Positions 1-9,240 of a stretch of DNA of 64,000 nucleotides are shown one piece after another. Origin of the DNA: JBHIBC01 sp046758905 (GTDB lineage: Bacteria; Acidobacteriota; Polarisedimenticolia; Gp22-AA2); NCBI GenBank assembly GCA_046758905.1, contig JBHIBC010000002.1:1-64000 (forward strand), written 5' to 3'. The first letter of the stretch is position 1, and every line of letters starts with the position of its first letter. The position numbers were made by a program, and so were the translations under genes. Under the pieces are notes generated by a model. It worked only from the letters and a program-made list of their open reading frames with translations. It searched no databases and was not told the DNA's origin.

Positions 1-200
1 GCGGTGAACCATCGTGAAGAAGCGCTCGAATCCGTATTCGTCAACAGCCTGTTAGACGGTCCCGGATCTGTTTGGGCGGCCTGGCAAACCCTCAACGGGA
101 GTCGGGATCGCGGCCGCCTGACAAGGCGATGGGCCCGGCAGCCGCGTGGGGCGTCCGTCGGCGAGCGCCTGTCCGTGGGCCGGCCACCGAGGAGACGCAA

Positions 201-764
201 GTGTCACCCGCCCCGATCACAATGCGAACTCGGTGGATCGGCGCCGGTATCGTCCTCGCTGCGATCCTGTCTCAGGCTTTCTGGCTCGGCCTGCCGGGGA
301 TTCTTCTCAGCGTTGCGCTCCTGGTCTCCTATGGACTGTGGATCTCCACGCCGTGGCACGTGGCTCCCAGACTGCGTGGGGCGTTCGCCCTGGCGATTCT
401 CGTATTTCTCGGCCACGCCGTCGAGGAGTTCCTGACCGGCTTCCAGCAAGCTCTGCCCGCACTGTTCGGGCTCGGCCCGTGGCCTGACCGCCAGTACCTC
501 TTGTTCAACGGTGCCTGGGCGCTCATCTTCTGCATGGTCGCTGTCGCCGTTCGGCCTGTGCGACGTCTCCCCGTTCTGATTATTCTGTTCTTCGCCGTCG
601 CCGGGGGAGTGGGGAATGGCGTACTGCATCTCTTGCTCGTGCTTCAGCGGGGCACGTACTTCCCAGGTGCGTGGACGGCGCCTTTCTGTCTCGGCGTCGG
701 CATCTGGTTGCTGCGGTTGCTCTATACACCGGCGCGGTTCGAAACCGGTCTAACAAGCCGATGA
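201..764 (+). CDS. HXXEE-motif integral membrane protein
   Basis: This is a small polytopic membrane protein of about 187 residues, mostly hydrophobic, with five or so membrane segments. It carries the motif HAVEE (the HXXEE signature) and, near the C-terminus, an asparagine-containing stretch GNGVLHLLLVLQRGTYFPG that resembles the second conserved block of the HXXEE family (DUF with conserved His and Glu, function unknown). I chose the GTG at 201 because GAGGAG lies six bases upstream. An ATG seven codons later (222) is the alternative. The neighbours are decayed genes, so context says nothing about its role. Confidence 0.72.
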   Translation: MSPAPITMRTRWIGAGIVLAAILSQAFWLGLPGILLSVALLVSYGLWISTPWHVAPRLRGAFALAILVFLGHAVEEFLTGFQQALPALFGLGPWPDRQYLLFNGAWALIFCMVAVAVRPVRRLPVLIILFFAVAGGVGNGVLHLLLVLQRGTYFPGAWTAPFCLGVGIWLLRLLYTPARFETGLTSR

Positions 765-936
765 AGCTGGCGGACGTCTTCGGCGTCGGCAGCTCATCGG
801 CAGGGCGTCGTGCATCCGATGGTTCGAGGGCGCGCTTCCAGTCGTCTCACCGCGATGTCCGATCCCACGGAGCAAGTGCCGACACGCAATAGGCGGGTTT
901 ACGGGCGCGCCTATCTCGTCCATCGCTGGAGGAAAC

Positions 937-1225
937 ATGCTGTTCATGGTGATCGAACGTTTCAAGAACGCCGACGGCGTGGCCGTTTACAAGAGATTCC
1001 TCGAGAAAGGCCGCATGATGCCCGAGGGTCTCATATTATGTTGACAGCTGGGTCGAAGCCGGTTTCAACCGGTGCTTTCAGCTCATGGAGTGCGACGATC
1101 CCCGTCTCTTTCAGCAGTGGGTTCTGAAGTGGCAAGATCTGATGGAGTTTGATATCGTACCCGTTGTGCCCTCAAAGGGAACAGCTGAGGTGGTTGCTTC
1201 GATATTCCGGGAGCGGCGATCTTAG
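937..1225 (+). pseudogene. DUF3303 domain protein, frameshifted
   Basis: The first 34 codons from the ATG at 937 read as the start of a DUF3303 protein (MLFMVIERFKNADG, then GRMMPEGL), ending at TGA 1042-1044. The rest of the family pattern continues one base out of frame from about 1037 (YVDSWVEAGF, CFQLMECDDPRLFQQWV, WQDLMEFDIVPVVPS) to a TAG at 1223-1225. One extra base near 1033-1036 explains the break. The two halves together give the usual family length of about 95 residues. Function of the family is unknown. It is either a recent pseudogene or a sequencing/assembly error. A GGAGGAAAC ribosome binding site precedes the ATG. Confidence 0.75.
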
Positions 1226-1339
1226 ACGGCCGACTGCCCGACAGGCCGAGGGAGCCGATCGGCGGTGGCGTGGGCCGACTCCGGTCGGAGCTGAGGCGGT
1301 CTTGTGGACAGCTCATGCTTTAGGTGCGAGGAGTCCACG

Positions 1340-1880
1340 ATGCCGAAGAGCCAAGCACCGTGTCCGACGGAGCATCGGCGACGGATGGTCGATCCAGCCC
1401 GATCGGGACACGACCCCGAGGACCCGGGGCGGGAGGTCATGCCGTCCACCCGTGCGATCAGCAGCTGGGCCGCCCAGGCCGATCTGGACGAGGGACGGGG
1501 CGACGACGGGTCGACGAGCGACGAACAGGTCGAACTCGGCCCACTCTGTCGTGAGAGCCGCCGGCTAAGAGAAGAATGGGAAATTCCAAGAAACCCGCGG
1601 CCAGGTCCGCTCAGCAGACCGACTCCGTACCACCGAAAGCTTCGGGCTCGTGACGGTGAATCAGGCCGTGTGCGGGGCGAGGACGGTGTGTCGGCTGATG
1701 GAGGTCTCCGTCGGCGGCCGCTCTAGCTGGCGGAGATGACCGGCCGCCGCCGGCTCGGAGGGCGAGGCCGCCGTGGCCGAGCGGATCCCCGCGATCCACG
1801 ATCGATCCCGTCACACCTACCGGCTGGCGTGGAGAAGCGATTCCGGCCCCCGACCGAAGCCAGGATGCCGTCCTCGCATC
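1340..1880 (+). pseudogene. IS3-family transposase remnant (orfA plus start of orfB)
   Basis: From ATG 1340 one frame reads like an IS3-family OrfA: MPKSQAPCPTEHRRRM, then a helix-turn-helix-like stretch, ISSWAAQADLDEGRGDDG, and a basic leucine-zipper-like end RRLREEWEI near 1590. OrfB-like sequence follows in another frame from about 1641 (FGLVTVNQAV, TVCRLMEVSV). It is interrupted by TGA at 1737 and continues as VAERIPAIHDRSRHTYR to about 1830. The DDE catalytic core is not present, so the element is dead and truncated. I could not find terminal inverted repeats. A frame change between orfA and orfB is normal in this family; the internal stop and lost core are not. Confidence 0.65.
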
Positions 1881-1895
1881 GCTCAGTCCGATGTA

Positions 1896-2338
1896 CGTAG
1901 GAGAGCGTGCCGCGGCCGCCCAGGAAATCGCGCGTGTCCTCCGCCCGGCTAGCCCTTGGACCTGGTGTCCTCGCCGATCCGACGGCACTTCTCGGCCAAC
2001 TCGCCGAGGCCGGCCCAGAGACTGATGTGGGGACGGAGACTGCCGAATTCCGTCTCGCTCACTTCGACTCGGCGTGGAACGCCTTGGCTGGCGTCACGAC
2101 AGCTGCGTGGAAGTGGCCGTTCGGAACGAGGCAACGTCGGCCGTCCGCGAACGCATGTGGGGCACTGGGTACAGGCCACGAGTTTTTCGCAACACAACCA
2201 GTTCTTCATCGCCAAGAAGCGACGGATCTAATCGGTGCGCAGAAACTCGAGAACTGGCACAGCGAGGGGCTAGGATCGGGCCCCAAGCTGACAATCGCAT
2301 GAGCCCGGAGGGCCGGCCTGACCGAAAGGAGATGAACT
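1896..2338. other. stretch without a convincing gene
   Basis: Open frames exist on both strands here, but none has a coherent protein-like composition or a recognisable motif, and they overlap one another. The block lies directly downstream of the transposase remnant and may be more decayed sequence. The last 20 bases contain the ribosome binding site (AAAGGAGATGA) of the methyltransferase gene that starts at 2339. Confidence 0.5.
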
Positions 2339-3142
2339 ATGGGCGAAGAGATCAACCCCGACGTGGTCAGAGAATACGAGCGCGAGACCTGGAGCCGCTG
2401 TGCTGGAGGCTACCTCGATACGTTCGCAGCACTGACGCGCGAGACGGTTCCGCTCTTGGTGGAGGGAGCACAGATCGGCAGCGGGAGCCGCGTCCTCGAG
2501 ATTGGCTCGGGACCGGGCCATGTTGCTCGCGCGCTGACGGAATCCGGGGCCACCGTGACGGGCGTCGATTTCTCCCCTCAGATGGTCAAGGTCGCTAGGC
2601 GGCGCTTTCCCGAGATCACGTTCCGCGAAGCCGATGCAGAGCAGCTCCCGTTCAATGCCGGTAGCTTCGATGCGGTCGTCAGCAATTTTACGGTACATCA
2701 CCTCGCGCGCCCGGAGGTGGCTTTCAGGGAAGCCTCTCGGGTGCTCGTGTCAGGCGGACGCTTTGCCTTCGTGGTGTGGGGATCGCCGGAAGTGCAGAGC
2801 AGCATTGCGGCGTTTTTTGCGGCGGTGCAAGCGCATCACACTCTCGATGAGCTCCCGCATGGCCCGCTCTTCGGGGTCACCGACCGAAGCGTGTACGAGC
2901 GGATGCTCGCGGCGGCTGGCTTGAAGGGTTGCCGACTCACCACCCATGAGGTGGTCTGGCGTTGCGAGACGCTCGAGCCGGTGTTGCGAGGCTTCTGGGA
3001 CTGGGGAAACATGGCTGCCCTATCACAGGAGGTGCAGGACAGAATCGAAACTGCGACTCGCGAAAACGCGAAGCCTTTCGGGCGAGATGGACACTATGCC
3101 TTCCCCCATACGGTTCTGCTCGGCAGAGCCATGAAGCCGTAG
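2339..3142 (+). CDS. class I SAM-dependent methyltransferase (UbiE/Methyltransf_11 type)
   Basis: A 267-residue soluble protein with the class I methyltransferase fold. Motif I is VLEIGSGPGHVARAL at about residues 58-72, followed by VTGVDFSPQMV with the acidic residue that binds the adenosine ribose, then FREADAEQLPF and FDAVVSNFTVHHL (motifs II/III). The substrate cannot be told from sequence; small molecules or quinone/lipid precursors are typical. The start is firm: AAAGGAG sits seven bases before ATG 2339. It is one of the few intact genes in this decayed region, and flanking genes give no functional hint. Confidence 0.88.
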   Translation: MGEEINPDVVREYERETWSRCAGGYLDTFAALTRETVPLLVEGAQIGSGSRVLEIGSGPGHVARALTESGATVTGVDFSPQMVKVARRRFPEITFREADAEQLPFNAGSFDAVVSNFTVHHLARPEVAFREASRVLVSGGRFAFVVWGSPEVQSSIAAFFAAVQAHHTLDELPHGPLFGVTDRSVYERMLAAAGLKGCRLTTHEVVWRCETLEPVLRGFWDWGNMAALSQEVQDRIETATRENAKPFGRDGHYAFPHTVLLGRAMKP

Positions 3143-3385
3143 GAGGCGCCCTTCAATCCGACGGCCCTGGTTGGGGCGCCGGGTCACAGCGCGCGAAGAT
3201 GGTCCATGCGGATTTGGGGATCGATCTCGTTTCGTATCTGGACTTGCGGGACTATGAGCTCTGTCGCCCGAAGTAGATGGTCACGATCTCAACAGGGGAG
3301 CGCGTCTGCGTCACCCTGTTGTCGGTCACGGAGCGGATTCGGCGTCTTCAGCGTGGCGCAGAGCCTCCCTCTCGGTTGCGCGGTT

Positions 3386-3535
3386 CGCGCGACGTTTCCG
3401 TCCCCTTCCGGGGTCGTGCCTCTTTCTGCCGGCGATGTCACCGGCGAGGGGATCCCGGATGTGCACGTTCAGCTCGATGAGGCGTGCTCCTCGTATTTCG
3501 GCGATGGGACGGGGAACTTGATCGCGGGGCCGAGG
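3386..3535 (+). pseudogene. FG-GAP/VCBS-like repeat fragment
   Basis: One frame over this stretch reads AGDVTGEGIPDVHVQLDE followed by SSYFGDGTGNLI. This is the calcium-binding DxxxDGxxD-like and FGxGxG pattern of FG-GAP/VCBS beta-propeller repeats of secreted proteins. Only about one repeat is present. There is no signal peptide or further repeats in frame, so I read it as a leftover of a larger extracellular protein. The 240 bases before it (3143-3385) contain nothing I can identify. Confidence 0.35.
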
Positions 3536-3639
3536 CTGTTGCGGGACGCGCTGCCGAGGCGCCGCCTGGTGCGGGCGGGGATGGAGCAGGCCCGGTCGCT
3601 TGGACCTCAACCAGCACCCGAGGGCCTGGCGCACCGTGA

Positions 3640-4029
3640 GGGACGCGCCCGCGGAGCTCGTCGGAGGATCGGCGGACTGGACCGCGGACAAAGGTTTCGT
3701 CGAATCCCCTGCATCGCAGGTGGGCGGTGCTCCTGATAGATGCGAAGCATCCCGCCTGGATTGTCTCGGGCCATCTGGATGAGCGGTACGGCATGTGGGC
3801 TCCTCAGGCCTTTCCTAGAGGACGCATTGCAGGACTGTTGGTGAGGCTCAAGGCTCTTGCTCCCGGCGGGTCAGCCACTGAGTTCCCCGAGGCTCGTTGG
3901 CTGCTTCAGAAGAAGGACTACGAAGCTGCGGAGCCGATCCTGGCCAAGCCGGAGGGGGCGTTTCGACACTCTCCCATCGCGACAGGGGTCCCCGCATGTG
4001 ATCCTGGGAATCCCGAGCCCTCGAGCTGA
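3640..4029 (+). pseudogene. unidentified coding remnant
   Basis: The frame 3727-4029 (100 codons) has protein-like composition in its middle: a WIVSGHLDERYGMW stretch, FPRGRIAGLLVRLKAL and FPEARWLLQKKDYEAAEPIL, the last looking like a helical repeat. Similar-looking sequence just upstream (ELVGGSADWTADKGFVESP, about 3656-3712) is in a different frame. That suggests one gene broken by a frameshift. I do not recognise the family. No ribosome binding site precedes the candidate start at 3727. It lies among other decayed genes, which is why I call it a remnant rather than a gene. Confidence 0.3.
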
Positions 4030-4228
4030 GCGCGACGGATTCGGCTCGGAGCCTGACAATCCGCTCCTGGCGCTCGGGATCCAGGCCGCGGTCCCGCGGG
4101 CCCGGTCGTGTTACCCTTCAGGGCGGACCGGCCAGCCGGATCGCGGGCGCCGGTGTCGCCCTCGCAACGGGGCAGCCGAGCTCCGGTGTCCGTGGCGCCG
4201 GGGCCGACGGTCCCACCATCGTCACACA

Positions 4229-4900
4229 ATGAACCGCACGCGGCCAACGGTTAGAGCGGCGGTCGTCCTGATCGGCCTGCCGTTATTGTCGAATGTGGCG
4301 TCCTTCTTGATCTTCGCGCCCTTGTTCGCGCCGGGACGAACCGTCCTGGACGCCGATTTCCGGCGCGCCGGCACCTTGGTGGCTGTCGCGGTGGGGATCG
4401 TGGAGCTGATCGGCTTGCTCTTGGTCGTTCGGTCGCTGCAAAAGGAGCACCTGTCCCTGCTGAGCGTGGTCAATTTTCGGCTCGACAGGGTGCGAGCCTA
4501 TCTCGGCGCCGCGCTCGTCGCTCTGGTTCCGACTCTGGCGGCGGGCTGGTTGTATGTCCGAGCGCAGGCTCGAGCGGGAGTCGAGCTCGGTATTGGCTCG
4601 ATGGGCCTCGGCGCGGTGTTGACGTGGTATGTCCTGACCCCCATCACTGCCGCGTTCCTCGAGGAGACCATCTGGCGCGGTTATGCGATCCCGCGCGTGC
4701 GGGGACGATGGCGCGGCCTAGTGCTGACCAGCCTCTCTTTCGCACTTTTCCACGGGGTTTTCAGTCCGATGGCGGTCGCGGCAACGCTCCTCCAAGGTTT
4801 GGCGTGGGGCTGGGCTTGTCAGCGCACGGAGAGCACGGTGCCGGGCATGGCACTGCATTTTCTAAGCCGATATCTGACGCTCATCCCCGGATTCGGATAG
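4229..4900 (+). CDS. CPBP family intramembrane glutamic endopeptidase
   Basis: A 223-residue polytopic membrane protein of the CPBP (CaaX protease and bacteriocin-processing, ABI/Rce1) family. Motif 1, EETIWRG (EExxxRG), carries the catalytic glutamates. Motif 2 is FALFHG (FxxxH) about 30 residues later. Motif 3 is MALHFLSRY, where the usual asparagine after HxxxN is not obvious. Members cleave peptides within the membrane or act in bacteriocin self-immunity; no partner is visible here. The ATG at 4229 follows soon after low-complexity sequence without a clear ribosome binding site, so the start is provisional. Predicted segments begin at about residue 8. Confidence 0.8.
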   Translation: MNRTRPTVRAAVVLIGLPLLSNVASFLIFAPLFAPGRTVLDADFRRAGTLVAVAVGIVELIGLLLVVRSLQKEHLSLLSVVNFRLDRVRAYLGAALVALVPTLAAGWLYVRAQARAGVELGIGSMGLGAVLTWYVLTPITAAFLEETIWRGYAIPRVRGRWRGLVLTSLSFALFHGVFSPMAVAATLLQGLAWGWACQRTESTVPGMALHFLSRYLTLIPGFG

Positions 4901-5187
4901 TTCAGCCGTGCCGCGGGGTCGATTCCCGTGGCGCCTCGAGAGCGGACTTGGCCACATCGGCGGTGGGGGTTGTATGCTTGAGGGGGATGTCCTTCGCCGG
5001 CGACGCGGGTCGAGGGCAGGCGTCGTGTGAGCAGGCCGGACGACGGCACCCCCAACGGTTGGCGGGACAGCCTCGGTCGTGTCGCCCCGGCCCTATCCTG
5101 CGAGCCGCGTCCCGGCACAACTGGGTGAACGTGGAGATTTGCGCCGCCGTCCGGGGTGGCGGCAGGTCGCGCTACGCGGAGGCTCGG

Positions 5188-5797
5188 ATGAAAGGCGAAA
5201 GGACGAGCACCGCAGGCGCCGTTCTCCTGATCCTGAGCGTGCTCACTATGTCGCTTGGCGGCCGGGCCCCCCGGGCGGTCGCGACCCGCTCGACACAGGA
5301 TCGAGATGTCCGTCCCGTGGTTCTGAGCTCGAGGTTGAGGTGAAGCCCGACGCCTATCCCCGGCTTTTCGGGACGGGCCCGGAGGGATCGGTGCGGTACG
5401 ACCTCCCCCGTCTCAGGCTTTTCGACCGCTCGGGCCGCCCGATCTTCAGCGTGAATTTCTACCTGAAGGACCTTGCGACCTTCCTGGCGAAGGCGGTCGG
5501 CAGCCGGGCGAGCCCGTGGAAGGCCGCTCGCTGTCGGAGGAGCTCTCGTATCCTCGCCGGAAATCGGGGAAGCCATTGGCGGGGAGCGATCTCCCCGACG
5601 GAGATTTCGCCATCCTGACGTACGAAGCGGAGTGGTGCGCGCCGTGCAAGCTTCAGCTGGCGGATATCAGGGAGTTCGTGGCTTCGAACCCCGATCTGCG
5701 GATCGCGATCATCCGGGTCGAGGCCGACGTACGCAAGGCCCGCGGTGCGGAAGGTGGACCTGAGAGGACGGACTCGCCCGCCGAGCCCGGGTCCTGA
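5188..5797 (+). pseudogene. exported thioredoxin-like protein, twice frameshifted
   Basis: Three consecutive frames make one sensible protein. Frame one (from ATG 5188) gives a signal peptide with hydrophobic core AGAVLLILSVLTM. Frame two (about 5325-5500) gives ELEVEVKPDAYPRLFGTG and SVNFYLKDLATFLAKAVG. Frame three (about 5510-5797) gives a thioredoxin-fold core with the redox motif EWCAPCK and then LQLADIREFV. The joins are near 5320-5335 and near 5500. Read together it is a periplasmic thiol-disulfide protein of about 200 residues. Two indels in 600 bases point to decay or to assembly errors; the third part alone could be translated from GTG 5516. Confidence 0.55.
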
Positions 5798-5902
5798 GAG
5801 GTCGTGACGATCGCGATCCCTCCCGAGTCGCGCCGCGTATCCCGCCCCAGGGCCGCGGCGCGAGGCGGCCACGCCCGGGGCGGGACCCGGTGGAGAGCAG
5901 AC

Positions 5903-6190
5903 ATGCGGGGACCCGGCGCGGTGGATCTCCCGATCGACGGGAGACTCGACCTCCACACCTTCCGGCCACGCGAGATCGGGGACCTCCTGGTCGACTATCT
6001 GGAGGCGTGCCGGGAGCGGGGGATCCTGCAGGTCCGCATCATCCACGGGAAGGGCACGGGCGCCCTGCGCCGCAGGGTGCATGCGGTTCTCGACCAGCGC
6101 CCGGAGGTGATCTCGTATCGCCCGGCGGAGGAGGACGCCGGCGGATGGGGCGCGACGGTCGCGCTGCTGCGGCCGCGCGCAACGTCCTAA
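5903..6190 (+). CDS. Smr domain protein
   Basis: A stand-alone small MutS-related (Smr) domain of 95 residues. The conserved LDLHTF motif lies near residues 13-18 and the HGKGTGALR motif near 47-55, with the expected helix between them. Smr domains of MutS2 and small Smr proteins are nucleases acting on branched DNA or stalled mRNA; the free-standing form is less well characterised. The ATG at 5903 has GGAGAG upstream. The frame stays open to 5804, but that extension is low-complexity and basic. It is followed 65 bases on by the amidohydrolase gene. Confidence 0.88.
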   Translation: MRGPGAVDLPIDGRLDLHTFRPREIGDLLVDYLEACRERGILQVRIIHGKGTGALRRRVHAVLDQRPEVISYRPAEEDAGGWGATVALLRPRATS

Positions 6191-6255
6191 ATGGGGCGCG
6201 CGGAGCGATCCGGGAGCGCCGGTAAGGACCGCCCGCGAGGAGGGAGGACGCGTCG

Positions 6256-7857
6256 ATGAAGCCTTTCCGCTTCGCCGTGCTTTTCGCCTGCGCCGCGGGA
6301 GCCGTCCCGGCGGGCTGCGCTCCGGGCGGGGATGCGGCCCGTCCCGGCCGCCACGGTGCGCCGGCGTCCGCCCCGACGCTGATCGTGGGCGCCGCGGTCG
6401 TCGACGGCACCGGCTCACCGGGCCGTATCTCGAGCGTCCGGCTCGCAGGGGACAGGATCACCGGGGTCGGGGAGCTCCAGCCGACGCCGGAGGACCGGGT
6501 CCTCGAGGCGCCGGGGCTGGTGCTCGCCCCCGGATTCATCGACACGCACAGCCACGCGGAGCAGGCGATCTTCGACCACCCCGACGCTCTCGCCGCGGTC
6601 AGCCAGGGAATCACCACGGTCATCGTCGGTCAGGACGGCGAATCGCCCTACCCGCTGGCCGATTTCCTCTCCCGGCTGGAGGCGAGTCCCGCTGCGGTCA
6701 ACCTGGCCGCCTATGCGGGGCACGGGACCCTCCGCGGCGAGGTGCTCGGAGAGGACTTCCGCCGCCCCGCCACCGAGGAGGAGATCGGGGCGATGCGGCA
6801 CCTGCTCGGTGGGGAGCTGGAGGCGGGGGCGCTGGGCCTGTCCACCGGGCTCGAGTACGACCCGGGGATCTACGCCGACCGCGATGAGCTGATCGCGCTC
6901 GCGCGGCGCGCCGCGGCGGCCGGCGGCCGCTACGTCAGCCACGTCCGGAGCGAGGATCGGGGCTTCTGGGCGGCGGTGGATGAGATCCTCGAGATCGGGT
7001 CGGCGGCCGGGATCCCGGTGCACATCTCCCACCTCAAGCTGGCGATGCGCTCGTCCTGGGGGAAAGCGGAGGAACTCCTGAGCAGACTGGACGGGGCGCG
7101 CGCCGCGGGCCTGGAGGTCACGGCAGACATCTATCCGTACACTTACTGGCAGTCGACCCTCACTGTCCTCTTCCCGGACAGGGATTTCGACGACCCGCGC
7201 GCGGCGGAGTTCGTCCTGCGCGAGATCGCGACGCCCGAGGGCCTGCTGCTGAGCCGTTTCGATCCCCGGCCGTCCCAGGTCGGGAAGACGGTGGCCGAGA
7301 TCGCCCGCGGGCGCGGCGTCGATCCGGCGACGGCGCTCATGGACCTGATCCGCGAGGCGGAGCAGATGCGCGGGCGGACCGGCGAGCACGCGGAGAGCGT
7401 CATCGGCACGAGCATGGATGAGCGGGACGTGGAGAGGCTCATGATCTGGCCTTTCGCCGACTTCTGCACCGACGGCGAGCTGGAGGGGCGGCACCCCCGC
7501 GGCTTCGGGACCTACCCGCGGATCCTCGGCCGCTACGTGCGCGAGAGGAGAGCGCTGACTCTCGAGGAGGCGATCCGCAAGATGACGGGGCTCGCGGCCA
7601 GGAATGTCGGGATCACCGGGCGCGGCGTCATCCGCCCCGGTGCCTTCGCCGACCTGGTCCTGTTCGACCCGCGGACGATCCTGGATCGCGCGACGCCGGA
7701 GCGCCCGAGGGCGATGTCGATCGGGATCGAGCACGTCTGGGTCAACGGGGAGATCGTGTTCGCCGCCGGGCGCGCCACCGGGAACCGGCCGGGGCGCGTG
7801 ATCCGGCGCCGCGGGACGGTCGACGGTTCCACGCGGCGGCAGAGAGATCGATCATGA
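6256..7857 (+). CDS. N-acyl-D-amino-acid deacylase-like amidohydrolase, lipoprotein
   Basis: A 533-residue amidohydrolase of the D-aminoacylase family, which hydrolyses N-acyl-D-amino acids through a TIM-barrel metal site. The N-terminus is a lipoprotein signal with lipobox VPAGC, so it should be anchored in the envelope. The metal-binding GFIDTHSHAEQ motif follows the N-terminal beta-sandwich. Further His ligands are seen in VSHVRSE and VHISHLK, and GVIRPGAFADLVLFD is the typical C-terminal return to the beta domain. Its stop codon overlaps the start of the next gene (ATGA), an aminotransferase, so the two are translationally coupled and may act on the same D-amino compounds. Dipeptidase or dihydropyrimidinase-like activity is the alternative. 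Confidence 0.85.
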   Translation: MKPFRFAVLFACAAGAVPAGCAPGGDAARPGRHGAPASAPTLIVGAAVVDGTGSPGRISSVRLAGDRITGVGELQPTPEDRVLEAPGLVLAPGFIDTHSHAEQAIFDHPDALAAVSQGITTVIVGQDGESPYPLADFLSRLEASPAAVNLAAYAGHGTLRGEVLGEDFRRPATEEEIGAMRHLLGGELEAGALGLSTGLEYDPGIYADRDELIALARRAAAAGGRYVSHVRSEDRGFWAAVDEILEIGSAAGIPVHISHLKLAMRSSWGKAEELLSRLDGARAAGLEVTADIYPYTYWQSTLTVLFPDRDFDDPRAAEFVLREIATPEGLLLSRFDPRPSQVGKTVAEIARGRGVDPATALMDLIREAEQMRGRTGEHAESVIGTSMDERDVERLMIWPFADFCTDGELEGRHPRGFGTYPRILGRYVRERRALTLEEAIRKMTGLAARNVGITGRGVIRPGAFADLVLFDPRTILDRATPERPRAMSIGIEHVWVNGEIVFAAGRATGNRPGRVIRRRGTVDGSTRRQRDRS

Positions 7858-9209
7858 CCACCATCGACCGGAGGCGCCTCGAGGCCGCCCTCGCGCGGGA
7901 GGACGAGAGGTTCGTCGCCGAACACCCGCGCTCGCGCGAGCTGTTCGAGCGCGCCAGGAAAAGCCTCCTGGACGGCGTGCCGATGAACTGGATGGTGCGC
8001 TGGGCCGGGGCCTTCCCGGTATTCGTCCGCGAGGGGTCCGGCCCCTATTTCACCGACGTAGACGGGCTCCGCTACCTCGACCTCTGCCTGGGGGACACCG
8101 GCGCGATGACCGGCCACGCGCCGGGAACGGTCGCCGAGGCGATCGCCGCCAGGGCGCACCGGGGGAACACCTTCATGCTGCCGACCGAGGACGCCGTCTG
8201 GGTGGGGGAGGAGCTGCAGCGCCGGTTCGGGCTGCGCTACTGGCAGGTGGCCGCGACCGCCACCGACGCCAATCGCTTCTCGATCCGGCTGGCGCGGCAG
8301 ATCACCGGGCGCGGAAAGATCCTGGTCCACAACTGGTGCTATCACGGCACGGTGGACGAGGCCCTCGTCGCCCTGGAGGGCGGCGTCGCCGGGCCGCGGA
8401 AGGGGAACCTCGGCGCGCCCGTGGATCCGACGATGACGACGAAGGTGGTTGAGTTCAACGATGTCCCGGCGCTCGAGCGCGCCCTGGAGCCCCGGGACGT
8501 GGCCTGCGTCCTGGCGGAGCCGGCGCTCACCAACATCGGCATCGTTCTCCCGGAGCCCGGCTATCACGAAGCGCTGCGGGCCGCCACCGGGCGCACCGGC
8601 ACGCTGCTGGTCATCGACGAGACCCACACCATCTGCGCGGGTCCGGGCGGGTATACCCGGGCCCACGGCCTTCGGCCGGACATGCTGACGCTCGGCAAGC
8701 CGATCGCCGGCGGCGTCCCGGCTGCCGTGTACGGCTTCACCGAGGAGATCGCCGAGAGGATCCGCCGGCACTCCAGCCCGGAGGAAGCCGACGCCGGCGG
8801 CATCGGAGGAACCCTGGCCGGTAGCGCGCTGTCGCTCGCGGCGATGAGGGCGACTCTCGGCTCGGTCCTGACGCGGGAGGCGTACGAGCGGACGATCCCG
8901 CTGGCGCGGCGCTTCGCCGAAGGGGTGGAATCGGTCATCCGCGAGCACGACCTGCCCTGGCACGTGACCCGCCTCGGATGCCGTGCCGAATACTGGTTCT
9001 GCCGGGAGCCTCCGCGCAACGGGCGCGAGGCGGCAGCCGCGGCCGACGCGGACCTCGAGCGCTACATGCACCTCGCGGCGCTCAATCGCGGTATCCTGAT
9101 GACGCCTTTCCACAACATGGCACTGGTCGCGCCGGGGACGACGGAGGCGGATGTCGACCGGCACACCTCCGTCTTCCGGGACAGCGTCCGGAACCTGCTG
9201 GACGGGTAG
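7854..9209 (+). CDS. class III (GSAM-like) pyridoxal phosphate aminotransferase
   Basis: A 451-residue PLP-dependent class III aminotransferase resembling glutamate-1-semialdehyde aminomutase and related transaminases. The cofactor aspartate is in LLVIDETHTI and the Schiff-base lysine in LTLGKPIAGGVP. It starts four bases inside the preceding D-aminoacylase-like gene (ATGA), so joint expression is near certain. That pairing favours a transaminase acting on the freed amino acid, possibly a D-amino acid, rather than tetrapyrrole synthesis; this is inference. A second member of the superfamily sits at 53888-55219. It is cytoplasmic, whereas its partner carries an export signal. Confidence 0.85.
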   Translation: MTTIDRRRLEAALAREDERFVAEHPRSRELFERARKSLLDGVPMNWMVRWAGAFPVFVREGSGPYFTDVDGLRYLDLCLGDTGAMTGHAPGTVAEAIAARAHRGNTFMLPTEDAVWVGEELQRRFGLRYWQVAATATDANRFSIRLARQITGRGKILVHNWCYHGTVDEALVALEGGVAGPRKGNLGAPVDPTMTTKVVEFNDVPALERALEPRDVACVLAEPALTNIGIVLPEPGYHEALRAATGRTGTLLVIDETHTICAGPGGYTRAHGLRPDMLTLGKPIAGGVPAAVYGFTEEIAERIRRHSSPEEADAGGIGGTLAGSALSLAAMRATLGSVLTREAYERTIPLARRFAEGVESVIREHDLPWHVTRLGCRAEYWFCREPPRNGREAAAAADADLERYMHLAALNRGILMTPFHNMALVAPGTTEADVDRHTSVFRDSVRNLLDG

Positions 9210-9240
9210 GCGGCCGGACGATGGGGGAGGAGGGACCGGT

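Noticed and set aside
1042..1044. TGA after Cys in the DUF3303 frame as a Sec codon
   Set aside because: The sequence after the TGA in that frame has no family similarity, while a one-base shift restores it; a frameshift explains it better.
2074..2598. Long open frame overlapping the methyltransferase start
   Set aside because: Basic, shuffled composition and no ribosome binding site; it runs across the well-supported methyltransferase gene in another frame.
5341..5343. TGA at the end of the first part of the thioredoxin-like pseudogene as Sec
   Set aside because: Residues before and after are not a redox motif, and the matching sequence is in another frame.
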